Shown: positions 1 through 5,094 of the stretch, piece after piece | Layout of the letters: each line of letters opens with the position of its first letter | Position numbering within the stretch: position 1 is the first letter of the stretch | Assembly (NCBI GenBank): GCA_022712845.1 | Contig: JAFLJV010000130.1 | Coordinates: 1 to 5,094 of the forward strand | DNA from: Sulfurimonas sp. | GTDB taxonomy: Bacteria > Campylobacterota > Campylobacteria > Campylobacterales > Sulfurimonadaceae | Direction of reading: 5' to 3' | Length of the DNA stretch: 5,094 nucleotides | Notes under the pieces: generated by a model | Databases searched by the model: none | Told to the model about the DNA's origin: nothing | What the model saw: the letters and a program-made list of their open reading frames with translations, nothing else | Position numbers and translations under genes: made by a program

Positions 1-2
1 TT

Positions 3-128
3 CAAAGTGCAGTTTTATTATTTGAAGAAAATAAAATAGAAGAAGCTCACAATAAACTCTTAAAAGTATCTCAGAATTCTTCATTATATAAGCTAGTTCA
101 AACTCTTCTTCATTATGGGGTAAAGTAA
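3..128 (+). CDS. C-terminal fragment of a small helical, possibly TPR/YfgM-like protein (partial, 5' end outside window)
   Basis: The frame starting at base 3 is open from the window edge to the TAA at 126-128 and gives the last 41 residues of a protein. It reads like two amphipathic helices, with FEENKIEEAHNKL resembling a tetratricopeptide helix pair, and ends in HYGVK. The other two forward frames are closed by early stops. The next gene starts 4 nt after the stop and encodes a BamB-like lipoprotein. In gammaproteobacteria the TPR-like membrane protein YfgM is encoded next to BamB, so a YfgM-like periplasmic or inner-membrane TPR protein is a reasonable guess. That guess rests on helix pattern and neighbourhood only. 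No membrane segment or full repeat can be seen, because the N-terminal part lies outside the window. Confidence 0.6.
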   Translation, partial: QSAVLLFEENKIEEAHNKLLKVSQNSSLYKLVQTLLHYGVK

Positions 129-132
129 AATT

Positions 133-1128
133 TTGAAAAAATTATATGTAATTACAATAATATTTATAGCGATAGTATTTAATGCTTGTAGTTCAAAAGA
201 AGTATTTGAACCAGTTCATGTAGTTGATAATTGGGAAAAAGTAGGAAATAGTGAAGTTGATATTAGAAGTATAGCACCAGATGCCGCATTGGTTGAAGAT
301 AGAAAAGTTCTAGCTTTAAGTAAGGTGTTAGATATACAGATACCAGAGGACTATAAACTTTTAGGTTATAGTGATGGTTGGATTATAAGTGCAAATATTG
401 ATGGTGATTTAACACTGATATTTGCTCAAGATAAAACAATGGTTGAAAAGTTTAAACTTAAAAGAACTATTGCTACAGCAGGTATTAAAAATGATATTTT
501 AGCTGTTCTTTTTACAAATAATGAGATGGCTCTTTACTCAATTGCAAATAAAGAACTTCTTTTAAAAGAACAAGGTGAAGCACCAGTTGTTGTTGATTCA
601 AAAATGGTAAAGCCTTACTTTAGGGATGATGTAGTTTTATTTTCAACGCTTGATGGAAAAATAGTTGTAATAAACACTAAAATAAAAAAGAAATTAAGAA
701 CTGTTATAGTTAGTACTCAAGAATATTTTAATAATATTATATATTTTGATTTGATAGATTCTAAAGTGATTGCAGCAACAGGAAATAGAATACTCTCTTT
801 AGCTCAAAAAGAGATAAGAGAAAATTACGACATAAGAAATATTACTAGTGATGGTGAAAATATTTTTATAGCTACTAAGCAGGGTGAAGTTATATCTTTA
901 ACACCAGATCTTCAGCAAAATGGAAAAATAAAATTTCCTTTTGCTCACTTCTTAGGAATGATAATTAGTAATGATAAGCTTTATATTTTAGAAAAAGAGG
1001 GCTATCTTATAGAGGTTTCAAAAAACTTACTAAAACATAGTATTTATGATGTAAATGTAGATGATGGTTATGTATTTATAGATGATAATATTTTCTATAT
1101 AAATGATGAGTATATTTCGGTAAAGTAG
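133..1128 (+). CDS. BamB-like beta-propeller lipoprotein (PQQ-like repeats), TTG start
   Basis: This 331-residue protein starts with a lipoprotein-type signal: KK at 2-3, a hydrophobic run over residues 4-16, and Cys19 followed by SSKE. The start must be the TTG at 133, because an in-frame stop lies just upstream (121-123) and the signal peptide begins right there. The rest is built of repeated beta-strand blocks with the pattern 'hydrophobic strand, turn with G, hydrophobic strand'. They lie near residues 76-96, 121-137, 167-182 (LFSTLDGKIVVINT), 211-223, 242-256 (IFIATKQGEVISL), 281-295 (LYILEKEGYLIEV) and 312-330, so about seven blades are visible. BamB is an eight-bladed outer-membrane lipoprotein of the BAM beta-barrel assembly complex, and E. 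coli BamB is about 390 residues, so this one is shorter. The classic PQQ-repeat signature with a closing Trp is largely absent. The bam role is therefore an inference from fold, lipid anchor and the neighbouring YfgM-like end. The position before the Ala-Cys of the lipobox is Asn, which is atypical. Confidence 0.75.
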   Translation: MKKLYVITIIFIAIVFNACSSKEVFEPVHVVDNWEKVGNSEVDIRSIAPDAALVEDRKVLALSKVLDIQIPEDYKLLGYSDGWIISANIDGDLTLIFAQDKTMVEKFKLKRTIATAGIKNDILAVLFTNNEMALYSIANKELLLKEQGEAPVVVDSKMVKPYFRDDVVLFSTLDGKIVVINTKIKKKLRTVIVSTQEYFNNIIYFDLIDSKVIAATGNRILSLAQKEIRENYDIRNITSDGENIFIATKQGEVISLTPDLQQNGKIKFPFAHFLGMIISNDKLYILEKEGYLIEVSKNLLKHSIYDVNVDDGYVFIDDNIFYINDEYISVK

Positions 1129-1132
1129 TAAA

Positions 1133-1960
1133 ATGTCAAAAGAGCTAGAAGCTTTTATAGAGTATATAACTGTTATAAAAGCTCTTAGCAAAAAAAGTAT
1201 AGAAGCTTATAAAAGTGACTTAAGTTCTTTAGAAAAGACTTTAAATAAACCTCTTATACAACTTAACTCAAAAACTTTACTAAAAGGTTTGAGTAACTAC
1301 AATAACAAAAGAACTCTAAATAGAAAACTATCCTCAGTAAATTCTTTTTTTGATTTTTGCTATAAAAGTCAATTTTTAGAACAAAAATCAAAACTAAAAC
1401 TTGCAAAAATTCCAAAGTTATTACCAAAATTTCTTTCATATAAAGAGATACAAAACTCTTTACTCCTTATAGATAAAACAACATTAATTGGACTTCGTGA
1501 TTATGCTCTTATACTCTTCTTATATGCAACAGGAGCTAGGATAAGTGAATGTTTAGCATTAAAAAAAGAAGATATAGAAGATAATTGGTTAAAAATAAGA
1601 CATGCAAAAGGTGAAAAAGAAAGAATAGTACCAATCGCTAGTATTGCAAAAGATGCAATAAACAGCTATTTAGATGAGATGAAAAGTCAAAAAGAGTTTG
1701 TATGGTGTAATTATAAAGGTGATAATTTAAGTAGAATATCAGCCTACAAAATAACTCAAAAATACTTAGGTGTATCTCCACATGTATTGCGTCACTCATA
1801 TGCAACAGCACTTATTAGTGGAGGAGCAGATTTAAGAGTTGTTCAAGAACTTCTTGGTCATGCTTCACTTTTGACAACACAGATATATACACATATACAA
1901 AAACAGGACTTAAAAGAAACAGTTCAGGTATGTCATCCTATGGCAAATGAGAATCTATGA
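1133..1960 (+). CDS. Tyrosine recombinase/integrase, Xer family
   Basis: This 275-residue protein is a complete tyrosine recombinase that cuts and rejoins DNA through a 3'-phosphotyrosine intermediate. The N-terminal SAM-like, core-binding domain (about 1-95) has the usual 'F..Y......S..T...Y..DL' pattern, here FIEYITVIKALSKKSIEAYKSDL. The catalytic domain (about 100-275) has all six active-site residues: R136 (TGARISE), K159 (HAKGEKER), H217 and R220 (HVLRHSYAT), H243 (LLGHASLLTT) and the nucleophile Y252 (IYTH). It ends with a Xer-like HPMA tail. At 275 residues it is slightly shorter than XerC/XerD (about 300) and much shorter than the roughly 350-residue XerH of Campylobacter and Helicobacter, so no xer letter is assigned. 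The ATG lies 4 nt after the lipoprotein stop with no clear Shine-Dalgarno site. The stop overlaps the next start. The tight placement among housekeeping-type genes suggests a resident recombinase, perhaps for chromosome dimer resolution, rather than a phage integrase, but this is inference. Confidence 0.93.
   Translation: MSKELEAFIEYITVIKALSKKSIEAYKSDLSSLEKTLNKPLIQLNSKTLLKGLSNYNNKRTLNRKLSSVNSFFDFCYKSQFLEQKSKLKLAKIPKLLPKFLSYKEIQNSLLLIDKTTLIGLRDYALILFLYATGARISECLALKKEDIEDNWLKIRHAKGEKERIVPIASIAKDAINSYLDEMKSQKEFVWCNYKGDNLSRISAYKITQKYLGVSPHVLRHSYATALISGGADLRVVQELLGHASLLTTQIYTHIQKQDLKETVQVCHPMANENL
1957..1960 (+). other. ATGA stop/start overlap (translational coupling)
   Basis: The bases ATGA contain both the start codon of the HD gene (1957-1959) and the stop codon of the recombinase gene (1958-1960). 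Only a weak GAG (1949-1951) precedes it as a possible ribosome-binding site. Ribosomes finishing the recombinase probably restart on the HD gene, which ties the amounts of the two proteins together. Confidence 0.85.
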
Positions 1961-2430
1961 AGGGTGTAAATAATAAATTTTACTCTATTGCATTTTTAGA
2001 GTCTTTATTTTTTATACAAAATAAATGGCACCAGCATGGAGTGTTTATACATACTTTACGAGTTACTTATAACATTTTAAAAGCTAGAAAATTGAAATTT
2101 TTTGCAGCTGCTTTGTTACATGATATTGGTAAGCCATTTACTGCTTATAAATATGATAGTGAAGATATTAAATATGGTGAATACAGCTTCACAGACCATG
2201 AAGAAAAAAGTTATCAAATAATTAAAAATTGGTCATTTATAAGTGATTACACAAAAGAGTTAGTTCGCTATCACTACCTAATACGAGATATAAAAAGAAG
2301 TAAAAAAGAGGATTTATCTAGGTATGCTCAAAAACAAAAAATTTGGGATTCTCTTAGTGATGAGATGAAGAATGACTTAGTAGAATTTGTTATGTACGAT
2401 GATATGGGTAAAGGTAAAAAAAGAAGATAA
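1957..2430 (+). CDS. Stand-alone HD-domain metal-dependent phosphohydrolase
   Basis: This 157-residue protein is essentially one HD domain. The putative metal ligands appear in order: H32 (IHTLRV), H55-D56 (ALLHDIGKP), H81 (FTDHEEKS), H106 (VRYHYLIRD) and D148/D149 (MYDDMGKG). HD proteins hydrolyse phosphomonoesters or phosphodiesters, or remove phosphates from nucleotides. The spacing of HTLRV, LLHDIGKP and the later DHE segment resembles the HD domain found C-terminal in CCA-adding enzymes and poly(A) polymerases, but no nucleotidyltransferase domain is present here. There is no GGDEF, EAL, HD-GYP or RelA-like signature. The substrate is unknown. The ATG shares the ATGA with the recombinase stop (1957-1960), which is typical of translational coupling, and only a weak GAG lies 5 nt upstream. 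The protein ends only about eight residues after the last ligand, in the basic tail KGKKRR, so it is at the minimal end for such a domain. The call as an HD protein is firm and the function is not. Confidence 0.9.
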   Translation: MKGVNNKFYSIAFLESLFFIQNKWHQHGVFIHTLRVTYNILKARKLKFFAAALLHDIGKPFTAYKYDSEDIKYGEYSFTDHEEKSYQIIKNWSFISDYTKELVRYHYLIRDIKRSKKEDLSRYAQKQKIWDSLSDEMKNDLVEFVMYDDMGKGKKRR

Positions 2431-2434
2431 ATTT

Positions 2435-2443
2435 TGATATAAT
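2435..2443 (+). promoter_or_regulatory. Extended -10 promoter (TGnTATAAT) for the mod/ATPase unit
   Basis: The sequence TGATATAAT matches the extended -10 consensus exactly, with TATAAT at 2438-2443 and TG two bases before it. No good -35 hexamer is seen 17 nt upstream, which fits Campylobacterota sigma-70 promoters as they often lack one. Transcription would begin near 2450, giving a leader of about 20 nt before the TTG at 2472. The -10 box is part of a small dyad, TATAA-TC-TTATA (2438-2449). In such AT-rich DNA this may be chance, but it lies where a repressor could bind. The promoter makes the mod unit independent of the upstream operon. Confidence 0.7.
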
Positions 2444-2459
2444 CTTATAATTTAAAATT

Positions 2460-2463
2460 AAGG
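2460..2463 (+). promoter_or_regulatory. Ribosome-binding site that selects the TTG start of mod
   Basis: AAGG at 2460-2463 is the only Shine-Dalgarno-like run before mod. It lies 8 nt before the TTG at 2472 and 5 nt before the TTG at 2469. The first in-frame start, GTG at 2463, overlaps this run and has only TTTAAAATTAA upstream, with no ribosome-binding site. The TTG at 2472 is therefore the preferred start. Confidence 0.6.
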
Positions 2464-2471
2464 TGTTATTG

Positions 2472-4334
2472 TTGATAAATTTACATTCCAAAGATATAAA
2501 ACAACAAAAATTAGATGAACTTAAAAATATATTTCCTGAAATTTTTGCAGATGAAATAATAAATTATGATAAATTAAAAGAAATTCTAAGCAGTGAAATT
2601 GAAGAGTCAAAGAGTGAACATTACAGTTTTAACTGGAGTGGTAAAAAAGGCTGCTATAAGACCATAAAAACAAAAACAACTACTACGCTAAAAGTCGATA
2701 CTAGTCATTCTGAACTCGATTCAGAATCTAATAATGTTTTCATAGAGGGTGATAACCTCGAAGTTTTAAAGCTCCTTCAAAATGCTTACCACAAAAAAAT
2801 CAAGATGATTTATATAGACCCGCCTTACAACAAAGATAAAGATTTTGTATATAAAGATACTTGGGGCGACACAATAACAAACTACATGATACAAACAGAT
2901 CAGTTAAGAGAAGAGGGTTATACAAGTACAAAAACAAGCTTTACAGGCAGAAGACATACGAACTGGCTAAATATGATTTATCCTAGACTTTGGTTAAGTA
3001 GAAACTTGCTTAAAGATGATGGTGTGATTTTTGTAAGTATAGATGATGACGAAGTTCATAATTTGAGAAAAGTTATGGATGAGATTTATGGGGAAGAGAA
3101 TTTTGTAGCTCAAATAGTTTGGGAAAAAAAGACTGGTTCTTCTGATGCTAAAACAATTGCAATAATTACAGAATATGTATTAATATATGTAAAATCTATA
3201 GAATATTCATTGAAAATTTTTGAAAAAAATAAAAAATCATTTGATATAGAAAGATATAAATTATCAGATAAGCATATTAATGAAAGAGGTCCTTATTATT
3301 TAGATAATTTAGATAGAGGTGGTTTGCAATATAGTGATTCATTGAATTTTAATATTACTGCACCAGATGGAACGTTTATATTTCCAAATGGAAGAAGTGA
3401 GTATAAAAATGATGGATGGATTTGGAAATGGAGTGAGAAAAAAGTTAAATGGGGTTTTGCAAATAACTTTTTAGAAATAAAAACTTCTAAATATAAAAAA
3501 AATGGTTTTGGTGTCTATTATAAAAACTATTTATATGTTGATAATGAATGTCAAAAGATTGAAAGATCTGCTCCAATAAAAAATTTGATTTTAGGTGTTA
3601 AAAATTCTGATGGCTCTTCAGATATTAAATCTTTATTTGAAGAGCGAATATTTCAATATACAAAACCTGTCGAATATATGAAGTACTTAATAAATTTTGT
3701 ATCTAATAAAAATGAAATAATTCTAGATTTCTTCGCAGGAAGTGGGACAACAGCACATGCAGTTATGGATCTAAACAAAGAAGATGGTGGAAATAGAAAG
3801 TATATTTTAGTACAACTTCCAGAAGCTACGGATGAAAAGAGTGAAGCGTATAAAGCTGGATATAAAAAGATAAGTGACATAACCAAAGAGCGTATAAAAA
3901 GAGTTATAAAAAAACTTGACTATAAAGATGGCTTTAAATCATTTAGACTAGATAACTCAAATTTTCAGATGTTCAAAGAGGTTAAAAAGCGACCAAATGA
4001 GAGCTTGGAAAGTATTGAGAAGATGCTTAAGATGTCTATGTTTCATGAAAATATCTTAACTCAAGGGGCAAAAGAGTTAGACTTGGTTTATGAAGTTGGG
4101 CTGAAAAATGGTTTTACATTAAGTGCTATATGTAAAGAATTTAAAAATGATAAATATAACTTTATAACTCTTAATGAAAATGAAAGAGAATTTTATTTTT
4201 GCTTTGATAAAGAGATAAGTAATGACATCGTACATGTAGTCCCAAAAGATGCAAAGCTTATTTGTTATGAAAAAGCACTTGGCGATAGCGTGAAACTAAA
4301 TCTTCACACTAATCTTGATTTAGAGACTTTGTAG
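2472..4334 (+). CDS. mod: Type III restriction-modification Mod subunit (N6-adenine DNA methyltransferase)
   Basis: From the TTG at 2472 this is a 620-residue protein (623 from the GTG at 2463), a normal length for type III Mod. Mod transfers a methyl group from S-adenosylmethionine to adenine in a short asymmetric site, and also supplies site recognition to the Res subunit. Motifs are in beta-class order, with the catalytic motif before the AdoMet motif. They are FIEGDN (about 90-95), DPPYN (116-120, catalytic motif IV), TNWLNMIYPRLWLSRNLL, VIFVSIDDDE, then the AdoMet-binding DFFAGSGTT (419-427). The segment between, roughly residues 217-397, is the target-recognition part and has GRGP-like YYLDNLDRGG and PDGTFIFPNGR elements common in type III Mods. 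The C-terminal part (about 480-620) with EFYFCFDKEI and LICYEKAL is also Mod-like. The gene has its own promoter. Its TAG stop overlaps the ribosome-binding site of the ATPase gene. Oddities are an in-frame palindromic repeat at residues 78-88 and a sharp A+T rise in the recognition part. No stop, frameshift or lost motif is seen, so it looks functional. The target sequence cannot be read from the protein. Confidence 0.94.
   Translation: MINLHSKDIKQQKLDELKNIFPEIFADEIINYDKLKEILSSEIEESKSEHYSFNWSGKKGCYKTIKTKTTTTLKVDTSHSELDSESNNVFIEGDNLEVLKLLQNAYHKKIKMIYIDPPYNKDKDFVYKDTWGDTITNYMIQTDQLREEGYTSTKTSFTGRRHTNWLNMIYPRLWLSRNLLKDDGVIFVSIDDDEVHNLRKVMDEIYGEENFVAQIVWEKKTGSSDAKTIAIITEYVLIYVKSIEYSLKIFEKNKKSFDIERYKLSDKHINERGPYYLDNLDRGGLQYSDSLNFNITAPDGTFIFPNGRSEYKNDGWIWKWSEKKVKWGFANNFLEIKTSKYKKNGFGVYYKNYLYVDNECQKIERSAPIKNLILGVKNSDGSSDIKSLFEERIFQYTKPVEYMKYLINFVSNKNEIILDFFAGSGTTAHAVMDLNKEDGGNRKYILVQLPEATDEKSEAYKAGYKKISDITKERIKRVIKKLDYKDGFKSFRLDNSNFQMFKEVKKRPNESLESIEKMLKMSMFHENILTQGAKELDLVYEVGLKNGFTLSAICKEFKNDKYNFITLNENEREFYFCFDKEISNDIVHVVPKDAKLICYEKALGDSVKLNLHTNLDLETL
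2707..2727. repeat. Short perfect palindrome embedded in mod (SELDSES-type repeat)
   Basis: The left arm ATTCTGAA (2707-2714) and the right arm TTCAGAAT (2720-2727) are perfect reverse complements around the 5-nt loop CTCGA. Transcribed, this gives an 8-bp hairpin. In the mod frame the region reads SHSELDSESNN (residues 78-88), just before the conserved FIEGDN motif. From memory, short palindromes of this type (CATTCTGAA...TTCAGAATC) are widely dispersed in many bacterial genomes and show up in proteins as the peptide SELDSES. Its identity as such an inserted element is an inference. The palindrome itself is directly visible. Confidence 0.65.
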
Positions 4335-4337
4335 GAG
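4333..4337 (+). promoter_or_regulatory. Strong ribosome-binding site of the ATPase gene, overlapping the mod stop
   Basis: AGGAG at 4333-4337 lies 5 nt before the ATG at 4343 and overlaps the TAG stop of mod (4332-4334). It is the best Shine-Dalgarno site in the window. It fixes the ATPase start at 4343 rather than the ATG at 4355, and shows that mod and the ATPase are read from the same message. Confidence 0.75.
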
Positions 4338-4342
4338 TTTAC

Positions 4343-5094
4343 ATGTCAAATATAATGCTAGAAGAACTTTATATTCATAATTTTAAAAGCTTTTATAAAA
4401 GTAAATTTGAATTTGGAAAATTAAATTGTTTAATTGCTCCTAATAATAGCGGTAAAAGTAATCTCATAGATGCTTTGAAGTTTTTAAATGATTTGATATA
4501 TGATAATCCAGCAAGAGCTGTTGCTAAGATAAGAATAAAAAATCTGAATAACATTCACTATAATGAAGATGAGATTAAATTAAATGCAAAATTTAAAATT
4601 AATAACCGTGTATTAGTAGGGGATGAACTAATTGATTATGACATTAAACTTTTGTTTTTATATTCATATGATATTAAAACAAAAAAGCCAAATATTGACA
4701 TAATTATACATGGAAAAATAAAAAGTATCATTATTGATAAGGCTGATTTGAAAAATGGTTTTACCTTAAGAGTTTTTGGAGATATTGAAGAGTGTATTGA
4801 TAATTATAATTATTATGTAGATAAATTAAATAAGAGTCATTATAGAAGCTTCCATTTTGATTATAATCATATTGGTTTGAAATATACAATATCAAATATG
4901 AGATTAAATACAACTCAAAATATTGTTGAAACTTTATTGGCTTTAAATGTAACTAAAAAAAATGAAGAGTTACATACTCCTATCGATTTTAAATTTATTT
5001 TCAACAAAAGCTCACTATTTTCTTCACACTATTTTCATGCACATGATATAAAAAGAACTCAAGAAGCAGGTTTTGACTATCTGTTAGAAAATGG
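4343..5094 (+). CDS. AAA family ATPase, OLD/SMC-like P-loop protein (partial, 3' end outside window)
   Basis: The frame from the ATG at 4343 stays open to the window end and gives the first 250 residues. It starts with LEELYIHNFKSF (6-17), the typical first strand of RecF/SMC/OLD-type ATPases, followed by a Walker A motif at 32-39, APNNSGKS, and NLIDALKF. This fits the AAA_15/AAA_21/OLD group of ABC-type ATPases found in defence systems (for example Gabija GajA, Septu PtuA, RM-linked ATPases). The first Walker A residue is Ala instead of the usual Gly, but the essential GKS is intact. The signature motif, Walker B and any C-terminal nuclease (TOPRIM) domain lie beyond the window, so it cannot be said whether this is an ATPase only or an ATPase-nuclease. 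The middle part (about 55-250) is a low-complexity, N/K/I-rich alpha/beta region not recognised further. The sampled G+C is about 22%, lower than the mod flanks. Transcriptional coupling to mod implies a joint role in restriction or defence. Confidence 0.85.
   Translation, partial: MSNIMLEELYIHNFKSFYKSKFEFGKLNCLIAPNNSGKSNLIDALKFLNDLIYDNPARAVAKIRIKNLNNIHYNEDEIKLNAKFKINNRVLVGDELIDYDIKLLFLYSYDIKTKKPNIDIIIHGKIKSIIIDKADLKNGFTLRVFGDIEECIDNYNYYVDKLNKSHYRSFHFDYNHIGLKYTISNMRLNTTQNIVETLLALNVTKKNEELHTPIDFKFIFNKSSLFSSHYFHAHDIKRTQEAGFDYLLEN

Noticed and set aside
1133..1960. Mobile-element integrase with nearby att sites
   Set aside because: The recombinase is locked in an operon with host-type genes. 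No tRNA gene or flanking direct repeats are visible, and it is not next to the accessory unit's edge.
2414..2430. Frameshift at the A7 run near the end of the HD gene
   Set aside because: The domain's ligands are all upstream and in frame, and a stop follows soon after. There is no longer conserved continuation visible in another frame before the promoter.
2429..2460. Terminator hairpin after the HD gene
   Set aside because: AAATTTT and AAAATT can pair weakly, but the stem is all A/T with a long loop and no following T-run, and the region is better explained by the promoter.
3653..3886. Minus-strand open frame of 77 codons inside mod
   Set aside because: It lies fully opposite the conserved FAGSGTT part of mod, has no ribosome-binding site or recognisable domain, and its composition is explained by the opposite coding strand.
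2472..4334. Phase-variable repeat tract in mod
   Set aside because: Many type III mod genes in Helicobacter, Campylobacter and Neisseria switch through simple repeats. Here the longest A run noticed is seven (near 3223-3229), with no tetranucleotide or long homopolymer tract and an intact frame, so repeat-driven switching is not supported.
1..5094. CRISPR arrays, tRNA or rRNA genes, insertion-sequence ends
   Set aside because: No regularly spaced repeats, cloverleaf-like segments or terminal inverted repeats with a transposase were seen on either strand.

Overview
The DNA is very AT-rich (sampled stretches run about 22-32% G+C), has short gene gaps and uses TTG starts. It also carries a TGnTATAAT-type promoter without a clear -35 box. 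Together with the protein sequences this suggests a Campylobacterota (epsilonproteobacterial) chromosome, something like Sulfurimonas, Sulfurospirillum or an Arcobacter relative. That placement is inferred from style and remembered families, not from a database search. All genes seen are on the + strand, and no stretch longer than about 300 bases lacks a gene.

Positions 1-2430 look like a compact, host-type operon. It holds the 3' end of a helical, possibly YfgM/TPR-like protein, a BamB-like beta-propeller lipoprotein started by TTG, a tyrosine recombinase of the Xer family with all six catalytic residues, and a small stand-alone HD-domain phosphohydrolase. The gaps are 4 nt, 4 nt and then an ATGA overlap, so the four are probably co-transcribed and partly translationally coupled. 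A YfgM-like end next to a BamB-like gene recalls the yfgM-bamB pair of gammaproteobacteria.

Positions 2431-5094 look like an accessory defence module. A near-perfect extended -10 promoter sits in the 41-nt gap after the HD gene and drives a type III restriction-modification Mod subunit (N6-adenine DNA methyltransferase). The central target-recognition part of mod is clearly more AT-rich than its two flanks. A short perfect palindrome is embedded in frame near its N-terminus and reads SHSELDSESNN. The mod stop codon overlaps the ribosome-binding site of a second gene, a P-loop AAA/OLD/SMC-like ATPase that is cut off by the window end. In a classical type III system the next gene would be the helicase-nuclease res. 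Here an ATPase takes that place, so the module is either an expanded type III system (mod-ATPase-res) or a different methylation-linked defence system. The sequence beyond the window would decide.
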